A stretch of 64,000 nt of DNA. Origin: Macrostomum hystrix (Eukaryota; Platyhelminthes; Macrostomidae). Positions 32,926 through 45,360 of this stretch are shown here, in pieces (the stretch's first letter is position 1; every line of letters begins with the position of its first letter). The stretch covers positions 22,878,001 to 22,942,000 of the forward strand of contig CATNEN010000038.1 of assembly GCA_950097015.1 (NCBI GenBank), written 5' to 3'. The translations under genes were made by a program, and so were the position numbers. Under the pieces are notes generated by a model. It saw only the letters and a program-made list of their open reading frames with translations, was not told the DNA's origin and searched no databases.

Positions 32926-35900
32926 GACCTTCATGCATCCTTCTTATTTATCGTTTATAAATAACTCTTTAATCTAGATGGTTTAAAACGGCATTGTGAT
33001 TAAAAAATAGCATTTTTCAAACTGCTTACGCTCCAACATTGGTTTTCATGTGTCTAAATTTTCTTTGTAAGAAGATTTGATTGATGAATCTTCTTTGTTG
33101 ATTGGCATTCTGCTTTTTGAAGCATTCGTCAATTAATCCTTTGTAACATTTAAGAGGCTAGGCCATATGGTCTCAGCTACACGAGAATTTGCTTTAATCT
33201 CATCGGGCTATATTAAATTATACCAATTATTTCTATCGGATTTCATGGCCACTCCGCGTGATACTGGAAAAGGATCAGCTTCCGTCTTCATCTAAAGGCC
33301 AGCCCAAATCAGGAAGAAAAAAATTTTACGTAGAAAATTGTCATTTTTAATGGATGCATTAATCATATTTAGGTCGTATTTAGATTGCAGAATAATGGAT
33401 TTACTTTGCCCGCGAATATTTATTTTCAATAAACCTAGCTGTGGCTTCACCGGGGACATTAGCCTTGCAGGGCGTTAGCTTAGCCTTCAGTGGCTATCAA
33501 ATATTTATTGCTCATGAAATGCCTGCGTGCGCACTCTAAGACACATTGGATGCATAATAAATTAAACAACTACCCCTCCGCATCCAGCCTAGACGGAAAA
33601 CCGCGCGCCACCGCAGCCAATCACAGCGCGCTACGGGGAAACTCTTTGACTGTTTCTATTTTTAGAAACAAATAGAGAATGACACCTACGTTACGCTACG
33701 CTACGGGGAAACTCTTTGGCTGTTTCTATTTTTAGAAACAAACAGAGAATGACACTTACGTAGGATGTAACAGATGTGCTCGTAACAGTGGCGGTGTTTA
33801 CCAAGGCTGTGTACGGCTGTTCAGTTCATGGACTGGGACGCAGCTACACCAACCAAAAAAGGAAATCGATGTTTTCACAATTAAAGCTTGACAGCTGAAA
33901 TCGATTAAGCCATAAATAAGGGCACTGGCTAATATAGAAAGTTAAGCATTTAATTAAACGCAGTCATTAAATTTGTACAGGAAAATAGAAAATTTCCTAT
34001 CTCCGTAGTGTATTTTTAGCGAAACCTAGCTTAATCTTAAACTTTTTCTTAAAAACGTGGTTTCCCGTCCTTCTGCTCCTAGTGGTCCTTGAAAAAGTCT
34101 TGCTTGGAATTCCGCATTCAACTATAAATTTACATGAGATTTCCATGTCTCCCAAGGGTCTCCCAAGATAACAAAGAACTATAAAAAATGCGTAATCAAT
34201 TTTGGTCAAGATCGTCAAATGCCTGAATTATTATATATTGTTATAGTCTTAATAAGCCAACCGATATCAAAAGACGATGTCGGAAAAATACAGAAATAAA
34301 GTGCGGCTTAAAAATTGCCATAACAGCACGCATGCGGGAAACAGGTAATACTTGAAGCTGATTATTTTAAAAGGCTAACCGAAATCTTAAAAAAGTAATC
34401 TACATCTGGTGTGTATATGCACACTGGATGCTATATACTACAATATATATTATTTAGTGTGTGTATATATACCCTAATGTTATATCTAGAGAGGAAGGAA
34501 AGCAGAAAGGCCAAGAAACGGATAAACTTCATTTAGAGACTGACAGGTGAAACGCAGGATGCCTTTATCTCGTTTTGTTAGTAGATTAATATAGTAGATA
34601 ATACGTCGAATCCCACACATGGCGAAAATACGAAAAATGGAGGGAGGGAAAAATCCAAAAAGACCCCCCTGCCAGATGCACACGCCCTATTTATTATAGA
34701 ATCGGAACTAGTTTGAGGTTGTAATCCTGAGGCAAGATCCTACTGTTCCTATATACTGTCCCAACTAATACATGGCCAGTGATTTTCAATGCAGTGACTA
34801 CTTATAGTAGTTCTACCACCACGGCCCTAGTAAGAGTTAGTTACCTTGAATCGTAGTCGCATTCCCCCAGTGGCTTTGAAAACATCAAGGCCTAATATGG
34901 GCCTTGCTTGTTTAGTTTTTCGTACTATTTCGTATCTCACACTATTTTCTTTCCCTCGTCTCTGATTGGCCCACTCTTCGTTTATCTTTCTTCGCCCCTC
35001 CTTAATTATCATCTCTTTCCCTCTGGCCTGCCCAGGGCTTAAATATACAGGATCACGGATCACGCGCGTGATAGCAGATAAAACGTATGTTGACGTGACC
35101 TTGACCCTAAACCCTAGATCCTTAAAAACAAATAGATAATGACATCTACGTTTCGGCTCGCCGCTTAGTGATTCGAGGATGCCTGTGCAGGGGGGAACGG
35201 ATTGCGGAGGGATCCAGATTTTTGGAAAAATACGCATTATCCCCAAATGCATAATTTATAGTTAAAGCACAACTTACACTAATCTTTTTGATGTTTAGAA
35301 TTTTTTAATTACGAGCTAAATAACTTAATTTTAGCGTCAAGTAATTCAAGTAAACTTTTCAGGAGTTTATTATAATATATTTTTTATTTTTTTTTGCTTT
35401 TATGAGACCGAATTATTAGTACAATATCACATTAAACCATGCATGTACCTCGAAACTCGATTCAAGGAAGACTGAAAATCTTATTGTATCAAGTAGGTAA
35501 TTCATTTAATTAGGACTACACTTTTACAGGTGATCACTTCACTTTCACTTAAAAGCCTAATCAAAAAAGCAAAACCGTTGGGTGGGTTTATGCTGCAAGG
35601 ATAAAATCTGTGCATCTACAAGAGAAGTATAGAAATATACATTGGTATCAAACGCCGGATGTTCTTTTGTACAGAAAATTTGTGTTTCTTATTTGGTTTC
35701 CGTTTTCGGTTGTTGTAAGTTCTTTATAGATGCAAAAAAGCATAAACAGTATTAAATTTGTAATAAAATATATTTTTTCTTTGTTATTAGTGCAAATATT
35801 GTAACTTTAATCGCAGCGTTTTAATTTAAATGAAGAAATTTGTTTTAGTAATTAAAGTTCTTAATTACATTACTTTTAATATCGTGTTCTTCTTAGAAAT

Positions 35901-36820
35901 CATGTCAACTTAAAATAAATAGTCTCTTACATTCTAACCAATTTACAGGTTTTGCTGCTTGGCAAAATTCGTGTAGCCCAGAGTGCAAAAAGTGTGTTTT
36001 TATGAGGTACTGTGTAAATTTTATGCAAAGTAAATGTAAAGCATAAATTAATTTTTTTAACTTATAACATTCTTATTAGAACGATGTGCATAACGATGAA
36101 CATATGCATGCACATATTCGTTGGCTAGTTCAATAGTTTTTGACTTTCCTAAGGCGCAGTGATTTTCCATCTGAGAACTAATTTTATAATTTAGCGCTTA
36201 TATATTAAATCTTTTAACCTAATATTGTGCATACATTTCATTAATAATAGCATATCTACTTTACATTTTAAACAACAGAATAAAGTTTTCTGCTTTGCTT
36301 TCTTATTATGACAGTGAATTTATGATTTGCTTGATGTTATGGCTGTTATGCCAAGCTCGAGCTTAAAAGCTAAAAATTAATAGTAACTAGCTATTTTTCC
36401 ACTACAATTAGTTTAAAATTATTCCAGATTTTAAATGAAAAGTTTTCAAATGCTAAGAAAATGCAGGATTCTTTTAAATACGAGTATTTCACTATGTTAA
36501 ACTCTAAATTCATTCAATTTGTTTGTTTTTGCTATCTATATATAAATAATTAAACTAATGTTTCATTTTGTCTATAAAAGTTGATTTAAGTTTAATCTTA
36601 AAGTAAAATCATATTTTTTATGTATTAAACCAGTTCAAAGACAACTATCCTATTGATCCTCTTGACTTAGCTAGCTTTTACTTTTGATTTTAGGCTTTTT
36701 GTTTTTTAGATGTCTAAGTCCTCAGTTTTATTTTCTGTCAGTTAAATTAATTTCCTTCAGTTTTAATGTTAGAAGCACTAAAACCATTTACAGCTTGAAT
36801 CCTCAGATAGTAGGGTATCA
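32926..36820. other. Gene-poor region
   Basis: Nearly 4 kb of AT-rich DNA. It holds a 70-bp tandem duplication (33630-33769) and a SINE-B fragment (33812-33832). A C/T-rich piece at 34930-35010 with GATTGGCCCAC resembles the arms near 51300 and 51900. The last 100 bp is the likely 5' flank of the rolling stone-like gene. I see no supported exon. Confidence 0.5.
33630..33769. repeat. 70-bp tandem duplication with palindrome
   Basis: Two copies start with GCTACGGGGAAACTCTTTG at 33630 and 33700 and each holds TGTTTCTATTTTTAGAAACA, a palindrome with 8-bp arms. A third partial copy (AACAAATAGATAATGACA, then CTACG) is at 35126-35150. Confidence 0.9.
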
Positions 36821-38774
36821 ATGAACTATTTAGTGGCCTATTGTACTTCTCCAAGTTCAGACTGTGAATCTGATGATATAGACATTGCTGATGATGGCAA
36901 CACTGGCGATGGCGCAGTTAATCTGTTTCTAATGCAACAGCAGCAAAGTATTCAAGTGCCAACCTTCTGCTCTCGTCTGAAATTGCGTCACCAATTTAAG
37001 CTTCACAGATTGCGCTGGGACTTAAATGACTGGAACTACTTCTTGTACTCGCAGGTAGGCATGCATGGATGGTAGCTAATTAGATTCAAGCAAAAATAGG
37101 GCATGTAGGCAAGAAGCATTCTGGGAGACAGGGAGGGTTTGGGAGACAGGTAGGGCTGTAGGAGGCATCGGGCTTTAGGAGGCAAGTAGGGCTATAGGAG
37201 GCAGGTAGGGCTGTAGGAGGCAGGTAGGGCTGTAAGAGGCAGGTAGGGCTGTAGGAGGCAGGTAGGGCTGTAAGAGGCAGGTAGGGCTGTAGGAAGCAGG
37301 TAGGGCTGTAGGAGGCAGGTAGGTCTGTAGGAGGCAGGGTAGGGCTGTAGGAGGCAGGTAGGGCTGTAGGAGGCAGGTAGGGCTGTAGGAGGCAGGGTAG
37401 GGCTGTAGGAGGCAGGTAGGGCTGTAGGAGGCAGGAGGGCCGTAGGAGCCAGTGTACTTAAATGTCATATATTCCAGTAAAAGTACATTTTCCCGCAGTT
37501 ACTGCCAGTCTGGGCGCTTTGGTTAGTCCGCATATGCCTAACAATTGCCTATCTTGTCACTCTAATCTACGTGTGCGTCACCTCGGCAACCGTTGCCATA
37601 GAAGCGGCTAGCGATGAGGTGCCAAATCCATTTGATGACTGGTTGTCGAATCCGTCCGTTGCCAACACCAGCGCTAATAGTATTTCTGCTGCCCAGAAGC
37701 GGCACCACTTTATAGCTTATTTGACCTATTGGAATTTTTTAGTTACCTGCATCTACTTGACTGGTTCCAGTGTTGTCATGCTAGTTGTCAAGACAACCGA
37801 TGGAGATTCTTATCTAATAAAGGACGGACCATATCTGGTTGCCTGGAGTCATCAGGTATGACAAGTTATTTTTTCAGTAATTTCTGTTACAATGTTAGAA
37901 ACTTTCCTAGAGTATAACCAGATTTGAAGTGGTTGTAGCCTAGTGGGTTAAGAACATCGTACTTACGACTTGCACGTCGGGGGTTCGATTCCTGACTCCG
38001 CTTGGAACAATTTGTGTCCTTTAGAAAGTGTCTCCATCCCAGTCTATGGACTGAACTGCCATACGCAGCTGAGGGTTTAACACGCGACACTTATATCTCG
38101 CTCGAAGGTTCCTGAGGTCACATGCATTTGTGGCACATTTTTCACGTAGAATAGGCTACAGGAGGGTTGCTAAAGACTAATTCACAGCGCTTGTAAGACC
38201 TATCTATCTCCTCCAATCGCTGGTTCAGACTAAGCGCCGACCAATCACGCGCGTCGCCGCCTGGCTAGCCGCCAACTGTCTATGGCTAGCCATGCACGTT
38301 AGCTACACCGGCTCGCTTCTAGTCACTGGCATTGGCCTCTGGCATTCGCTGCTTAGGCCAACCTACGCTCGACTATTTATGCATGGCTGCAATAGTTTGT
38401 TAATGACAGCTGACGCTCTAGCCAGTGGCCTGACATTCCGATTGGCCTACTTATTCTACGTTGAATTATCCGGCTTCGTCTATTTGGCCTTCTCGGCTAT
38501 TTATTGGAGCTTTGATCCGGCAGGCAATGTACTTTATCCGGGTCTGCTGGATTGGAATTCGCCTACTTGGACAGCGGCGGTATCTTGTATTGTTGCGGTG
38601 GTGTGTACGCCCAGCTTGCACTGCCTCTGCTGGCTACTGGCTGGACCAGTTCGCGATTGGCTGGGCCGTAAGAAGCGTTTAGAACAGTTGAAAAACAAAC
38701 GCATTGAAGGGTATAAGCAGTTACAGCAGGAATATCAGCAGCAACAGCAGCAGCAACAGCAACAAGAGTATTAG
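36821..38774 (+). CDS. rost: Rolling stone-like multi-pass membrane protein
   Basis: Exons 36821-37054, 37499-37855 and 38229-38774, all joined in phase 0 (CAG|GTAGGC, CGCAG|TTA, CAG|GTATGA, TTCAG|ACT), code for 378 residues. Family features: a Trp/Tyr-rich start of the membrane part; a TM helix near 80-105; FIAYLTYWNFLVTCIYL (TM2); LAMHVSYTGSLLVTGIGLW (TM3); the HGCNSLLMTADALASGLTFR block; the VYLAFSAIYW segment; and LYPGLLDWNSP before a last TM. This pattern is that of the rolling stone family, named for the Drosophila myoblast fusion protein. Its molecular activity is not known. The N-terminal 65 residues are acidic and polar, and the C-terminus is charged and then Gln-rich. The start is the first ATG, and an upstream non-coding exon cannot be excluded. 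Confidence 0.8.
37125..37450. repeat. 19-bp minisatellite in intron 1 of the rost-like gene
   Basis: About 17 units of AGGCAGGTAGGGCTGTAGG filling most of intron 1. The motif CAGGTAGG inside the unit resembles a splice donor and is repeated in every copy. Confidence 0.95.
37927..38150 (+). mobile_element. SINE family B in intron 2 of the rost-like gene
   Basis: tRNA-like head: box A region TTGTAGCCTAGTGGGTTAAG, box B GGGGTTCGATTCC. The body holds CAGTCTATGGACTGAACTG, which matches the fragments at 8385, 33812 and 58398. Same strand as the gene. Confidence 0.7.
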
Positions 38775-38879
38775 CAGTAGAAGTAGCAGGAGTATCAACA
38801 CTTGTACACATATCAACAAAGCACCAGAGCAGAGCATAAACTGTAGTCAGTCGAAAACCCACATGGCAACCTATATCCC

Positions 38880-40725
38880 ACTATATCCTATAAATATACT
38901 ATATCCTACTATATCTTAGAATCAGATATCCTACTATATCCCACTATCCTAGAATCAGATGTCCTACTATATCCCACTATCCTAGAATCAGATATCCTAC
39001 TATATCCCACTATCCTAGAATCAGATATCCTACTATATCCCACTATCCTAGAATCAGATATCCTACTATATCCCACTATCCTAGAATCAGATATCCTACT
39101 ATATCCCACTATCCTAGAATCAGATATCCTACTATATCCCACTATCCTAGAATCAGATATCCTACTATATCCCACTATCCTAGAATCAGATGTCCTACTA
39201 TATCCGACTATCCTAGAATCAGATATCCTACTATATCCGACTATCCTAGAATCAGATGTCCTACTATATCCGACTATCCTAGAATCAGATGTCCTACTAT
39301 ATCCCACTATCCTAGAATCAGATATCCTACTATATCCGACTATCCTAGAATCAGATGTCCTACTATATCCGACTATCCTAGAATCAGATATCCTACTATA
39401 TCCCACTATCCTAGAATCAGATATCCTACTATATCCGACTATCCTAGAATCAGATGTCCTACTATATCCCACTATCCTAGAATCAGATATCCTACTATAT
39501 CCGACTATCCTAGAATCAGATATCCTACTATATCCGACTATCCTAGATTCAGATATCCTACTATATCCGACTATCCTAGAATCAGATGTCCTACTATATC
39601 CCACTATCCTAGAATCAGATATCCTACTATATCCGACTATCCTAGAATCAGATATCCTACTATATCCGACTATCCTAGAATCAGATATCCTACTATATCC
39701 GACTATCCTAGAATCAGATATCCTACTATATCCCACTATCCTAGATTCAGATATCCTACTATATCCGACTATCCTAGAATGAAATATCCTACTATATCCC
39801 ACTATCCTAGAATCAGATGTCCTACTATATCCCACTATCCTAGAATCTCATTTTCTACTATATCCCACTATCCTAGATTCAGATATCCTACTAAATCACA
39901 CTATCCTAGAATGAAATATCCTACTATATCCCATTATCCTAGAAACAGATATCCTACTATATCCCGCTATCCTAGAATCAGATATCCTACTATATCCCAC
40001 TATCCTAGAATCAGATATCCTACTATATCCGACTATCCTAGAATCAGATATCCTACTATATCCGACTATCCTAGAATCAGATATCCTACTATATCCCACT
40101 ATCCTAGAATCAGATGTCCTACTATATCCCACTATCCTAGAATCAGATATCCTACTATATCCCACTATCCTAGAAACAGATATCCTACTATATCCCATTA
40201 TCCTAGAAACAGATATCCTACTATATCCCGCTATCCTAGAATCAGATATCCTACTATATCCGACTATCCTAGAATCAGATGTCCTACTATATCCGACTAT
40301 CCTAGAATCAGATGTCCTACTATATCCCACTATCCTAGAATCAGATATCCTACTATATCCGACTATCCTAGAATCAGATGTCCTACTATATCCCACTATC
40401 CTAGAATCAGATATCCTACTATATCCGACTATCCTAGAATCAGATATCCTACTATATCCGACTATCCTAGATTCAGATATCCTACTATATCCGACTATCC
40501 TAGAATCAGATGTCCTACTATATCCCACTATCCTAGAATCAGATATCCTACTATATCCCACTATCCTAGAAACAGATATCCTACTATATCCGACTATCCT
40601 AGAATGAAATATCCTACTATATCCCACTATCCTAGAATCAGATATCCTACTATATCCGACTATCCTAGAATCTCATTTTCTACTATATCACACTATCCTA
40701 TAATCTCATTTCCTATATCCCAATA
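38880..40725. repeat. 33-bp minisatellite, ~56 copies
   Basis: Unit with CCTACTATATCC, then CACTATCCTAGAATCAGATA. Variation CCCAC/CCGAC and GATATCC/GATGTCC. It starts about 105 bp after the rost-like stop codon, so it is in or next to the 3' UTR. Confidence 0.97.
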
Positions 40726-41369
40726 TTTATAAGCGTCTCACTTCATATCCCACTGGCTATCTTTGTAGAATCTTATTAATAAGTCTGTCTCCTTATTATG
40801 CTTGCCCTGAGGCCTACCTTTTGATGTTTTATAGTTCCTTGTTTTCAAGGCTTTTTAGTAAGTCAATAATATTTCTGCACAGGTTATTAGCATTTTAACA
40901 ATGCACAATATCTAGATTGATCCTTCAACGATATTTTCTTAGTGTTGAAATTTTGTAGTAAAACACTGCAAACTACTAAAAGTAAGACCAAGTAGTATTA
41001 TGTGCAAATTTAATTATGTTTAATGGCGAAGATAAATAATTCTTGTTTTGTTGTGATTCTGTAAAACTATCGAGCAATATGGTAATATTATAATATATTT
41101 TGGCACATTTTCATGCACTTTTTCGAAAAGCGATCCTGTGTCTTTTTTAAGTATGAGCTGATAGTATCACGTCATTTGATTTCTACATTCTTGTTGCTTT
41201 TTTCATTATTTTTAGTGCAATTCTTTAAAATGCTGTTTTTGGATCGTTGCTTTTTTGCATCGACGCTTTTAAAAGCTTTTTAATAGTATTCAGATTATCA
41301 TGTTGTCTCTATCCAATTTTATGAACTACGAACTCGTATTATCAAGTTTCAGATCCTTTTGATAAGAAC
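40726..41369. other. AT-rich spacer
   Basis: No gene seen. Confidence 0.6.
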
Positions 41370-41778
41370 ATCTGTTATCCCAGATCCTCCCAGATCCTCA
41401 GATTGACACCTCTGTTATCCCAGATCCTCCCAGATCCTCAGATTGGCACCTCTGTTATCCCAGATCCTCCCAGATCCTCAGATTGGCAACTCTGTTATCC
41501 CAGATCCTCAGATTGGCACCTCTGTTATCCCAGATCCTCAGATTGGCACCTCTGTTATCCCAGATCCTCAGATTGGCACCTCTGTTATCCCAGATCCTCA
41601 GATTGGCACCCCTGTTATCCCAGATCCTCAGATTGGCACCTCTGTTATCCCAGATCCTCAGATTGGCACTTATTCATAGAGTGCTAATTAGCTCTGTTAT
41701 CCCAGATCCTCAGATTGGATCCTCTGTTATCCCAGATCCTCAGATTGGAACCTCTGTTATCACAGATCCTCAGGTTGG
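41370..41778. repeat. 30-bp minisatellite, ~13 copies
   Basis: Unit TCTGTTATCCCAGATCCTCA plus GATTGGCACC; the first copies carry an extra CCCAGATCCT. One interruption at 41680-41695. Confidence 0.95.
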
Positions 41779-42174
41779 TACATAAAATTGGATACGTTGT
41801 AATGTATTGTAAAACAGTTATTTATTTCGCTCACCAGTGTTGTTTAAAGTGATTTTTGCTAGACTTTCGCTTTGAATTTAGTGATACTTTCATACATTAG
41901 TTAGTATTTTGTTCATCGCTTCGTGTTATATCAATATTTCATTACTGATATAAGTAACAGTTAATTAACAATGTATTATTTGTTACATCCTGACAAATTA
42001 AACGTTTTTATTTTGCTGTGAAATTGCTTGGAGCAGCAGTGAAGTATTTTTTAGTGGTCACTTAACAACAGCACAGTAGAACTATTTGTGTTTCTAAAAG
42101 TTTTTTTCTTGAGGTACAAAATTCAATATCAGCAATTTCTTTTTTTGTTTTGCAAATATTTTCATCAGATTTTA
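41779..42174. other. AT-rich spacer
   Basis: No gene seen. Confidence 0.6.
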
Positions 42175-43385
42175 GCCAGTCAGTCTCAGAAACAGCCGCA
42201 CTAATTATCCACACCTGGGGCAGTCAGTCACTTTGTGAAACAGCCACCCTAATTATTCACACCTGGGCTGTCAGTCGCTCTCAGAAACAGCCGCACTAAT
42301 TATCCACACCTGGGCAGTCAGTCGCTCTCTGAAACAGCCGCCCTAATTATTCACACCTGGGCAGTCAGTCACTCTCTGAAACAGCCGACCTAATTATCCA
42401 CACCTGGGTAGTCAGTGACTCTCTGAAAGACCGCACTAATTATCCACACCTGGGCAGTCAGTCACTCTGTAAAACAGCCACCCTAATTATCCACACCTGG
42501 GCAGTCAGTCACTCTCTGAAACAGCCGACCTAATTATCCACACCTGGGTAGTCAGTGACTCTCTGAAAGACCGCACTAATTATCCACACCTGGGCAGTCA
42601 GTCACTCTGTAAAACAGCCACCCTAATTATCCACACCTGGGCTGTCAGTCGCTCTCTGAAACAGCCACCCTAATTATTCACACCTGGGCTGTCAGTCGCT
42701 CTCTGAAACAGCCGCCCTAATTATCCACACCTGGGCAGTCAGTCGCTCTCTGAAACAGCCGCCCTAATTATTCACACCTGGGCTGTCAGTCGCTCTCTGA
42801 AACAGCCGCCCTAATTATCCACACCTGGGCAGTCAGTCGCTCTCTGAAACAGCCGCCCTAATTATCCACACCTGGGCAGTCCGTCGCTCTCTGAAACAGC
42901 CGCTCTAATTATCCACACCTGGGCAGTCAGTCGCTCTCTGAAACAGCCGCCCTAATTATCCACACCTGGGCAGTCAGTCGCTCTCTGAAACAGCCGCCCT
43001 AATTATCCACACCTGGGCAGTCAGTCGCTCTCTGAAACAGCCGCCCTAATTATCCACACCTGGGCAGTCAGTCGCTCTCTGAAACAGCCGCCCTAATTAT
43101 CCACACCTGGGCAGTCAGTCACTCTGTGAAACAGCCGCCCTAATTATCCACACCTGGGTAGTCAGTCACTCTGTGAAACAGCCGCCCTAATTATCCACAC
43201 CTGGGTAGTCAGTCACTGTGAAACAGCCGCCCTAATTATTCACACCTGGGCAGTCAGTCACTCTGTGAAACAGCCGCCCTAATTATTCACACCTGGGTAG
43301 TCAGTCGCTCTCTGAAACAGCCGCCCTAATTATTCACACCTGGGCAGTCAGTCACTCTCTGAAACAGCCGCCCTAATTATTTATT
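42175..43385. repeat. 47-bp minisatellite, ~26 copies
   Basis: Unit with AATTATCCACACCTGGGCAG, TCAGTCGCTCTCTGAAACAG and CCGCCCT. Each unit has a CACCTG E-box. The array ends some 20-60 bp before the first candidate ATGs of the RING-CH gene. Confidence 0.96.
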
Positions 43386-43542
43386 ATTTAAAGCGATGAT
43401 CAAGCATGTTGCGCAGTAGTTCATACCGGAGCATCGTCGCCCACCTCAATGATTTCAGGCAACAGCCGCAGTAACAGCGGCTGCAGCGGCGGCTCGTCAC
43501 GGACGCCTGCACTTTGGCCGTCACCTGCAGCGAAGCCTCTAG

Positions 43543-44758
43543 TCTCCACCGTGGCCGCCAGCCGCGTCAACCGGGTCCACCACGTCAGCCGAGTCGGTGC
43601 CCGACGCTGTTGACGCAGCGTCGGAATCGCTGCCAGAGTGTCGCATCTGCCGCTGCTCTGCTGAGGAGCTTCGCGAGCGGGCCATCGGCGATCGGCTCTA
43701 CCGAGTGAAGTGCGCCTGTGCCGGCAGCCTCGGCTCATTGTGCGGCGGCTGCTACAGAATGTTTTACCTGGAGAGGCAACTGGAAAGGTAAACAACTCGT
43801 GACTTCATCCCCTTCACTATCAAACACTTCATTATCATTAACCCACTGTACATTCACTCACTGTACATTCACGCACTGTACATTCACCCACTGTACATTC
43901 ACCCACTGTACATTCACCCAATGTACATTCACCCACTGTACATTCACCCAATGTACATTCACCCACTATGCATACATCCACAGTACATTTACCATATTCA
44001 GCATCTAGAGCTCCTTGATATTTAAACGTCTTCTCGCCCTCAACTTCGCAGATGCGAGCTCTGCCAGCAAGTCATCGGCATCAACAACGCTTCGACTGTA
44101 CTCCGACTGCGTCGATGGTGGCAGCAGCGCAAGCGGTCGCTGCCGCTGCTCAATCTTAGACCGCCAAGTAGCACCTGCAGAGCCGGTGTATTCCTCTGCT
44201 CGGTGCTGTTCGTGCTGTTTCTGCTGGGCGTTCTAGTTGGGTACACAATGCAGATGGTGAGCCACTCTTTAGTTACATCATCCTTTTACTTGAGGCTAAT
44301 TATCCCAATGATCCTTCGAATTCAGGTGAATAATCTCAATGATCCTTCGATTTGAGGCAAATTTATCCCAAATGGATTTCTCCCCTCGCTAATCAAAGGG
44401 TCACGATCATTGCCGCTGTCTTCACGGACCTTCTACAGCTCCGATTGGTTCTAGCAATCGGACTACAACCGTAGTCTATGGTTCGGCTACCACAATGGAC
44501 TCCGGCAATTTCAGCGGCGTGTCGCCAACGCCGCCAGCTTCGTCGACTTTGTATGAGCCGCTGTTGCACGGCCCCGCTCTGCCTGTACTGTCTGCCATGT
44601 GTGCCCTGCTATTGGTCTTTGTTGTCTACAGCTTGCGCCGCTGCTTCGCCTTTAGAACTGCCGCAGCCGCTAGGCGTCAACGGCAGCAGCGCGGAGCCGC
44701 CGACGATATCGAAGCTGAGGCCGCTATCGAAGGCGAAGACGGCGGACCGTTTAGTTGA
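43543..44758 (+). CDS. RING-CH (MARCH-type) membrane E3 ubiquitin ligase
   Basis: MARCH proteins are membrane E3 ligases that ubiquitinate other membrane proteins. Exons: from 43543 or earlier to 43787; 44052-44256; 44399-44758; junctions phase 2 then phase 0. The RING-CH domain spans the first junction with canonical spacing: CRIC, CAC, seven residues, a Cys where the family has His, x2, C, x12, CELC. Two TM helices follow (VFLCSVLFVLFLLGVLVGY; ALPVLSAMCALLLVFVVY), as expected. The tail is Arg- then Glu/Ala-rich, ending DGGPFS. The start is not resolved. The reading frame has a stop at 43540 and no ATG before the zinc finger, while another frame is open from an ATG at 43449 with similar composition. 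So there is either an unseen upstream exon or a one-base frameshift near 43540-43560. Confidence 0.83.
43845..43990. repeat. 15-bp repeat in RING-CH intron 1
   Basis: About nine units of TGTACATTCACCCAC, filling the middle of the 264-bp intron. Confidence 0.93.
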
Positions 44759-44839
44759 AGTGGATCGTCTGTGGTGTTGCAGTGGAAAACTTTTGTTGGG
44801 CAGTGCTTAAGTCATACCATCAGCTGACTTCATTTCATT

Positions 44840-45360
44840 CGTCATGTCGCTCTACTCTCTTCTTATATACTCTCCGCTCTACTCTCCCATCTACTGCCCG
44901 ATCTACTCTACGCTCTACTCTCCGATCTACTCTACGCTCTACTCTCCGATCTTCTCTACGCTCTACTCCCCGATCTTCTCTACGCTCTACTCTCCGATCT
45001 TCTCTACGCTCTACTCTCCGATCTTCTCTACGCTCTACTCTCCTATCTACTCTACGCTCTACTCTCCGATCTTCTCTACGCTCTACTCTCCGATCTACTC
45101 TACGCTCTACCCTACGCTCTAATCTCCCGCTCTACTCTCCGATCTACTCTGCGCTCTACTCTCCGATCTTCTCTACACTCTAGTCTCCGATCTACTCTAC
45201 GCTCTACTCTCCGATCTTCTCTACGCTCTAGTCTCCGATCTACTCTATGGTCTACTCTCCGATCTACTCTACGCTCTACCCTACGCTCTACTCTCCCGCT
45301 CTACTCTCCCGCTCTACTCTCCTATCTACTCTCCTATCTACTCTCTGATCTACTCTCGAA
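44840..45360. repeat. 24-bp pyrimidine-rich repeat
   Basis: Units GCTCTACTCTCCGATCT plus TCTCTAC, starting about 80 bp after the RING-CH stop codon, so probably in its 3' UTR. Confidence 0.93.

Noticed and set aside
34827-35252. 141-codon open frame on the minus strand
   Set aside because: Arg/Lys-rich reading of a C/T-rich repeat-like segment; no domain, no splice context, and a similar C/T-rich piece near 51300 is intronic.
38909-40732. Open frames of about 310 codons in the 33-bp array
   Set aside because: The repeat unit is 11 codons long without a stop in several frames; not a gene.
43421-43795. 124-codon open frame on the minus strand
   Set aside because: Shadow of the GC-rich first RING-CH exon on the opposite strand.
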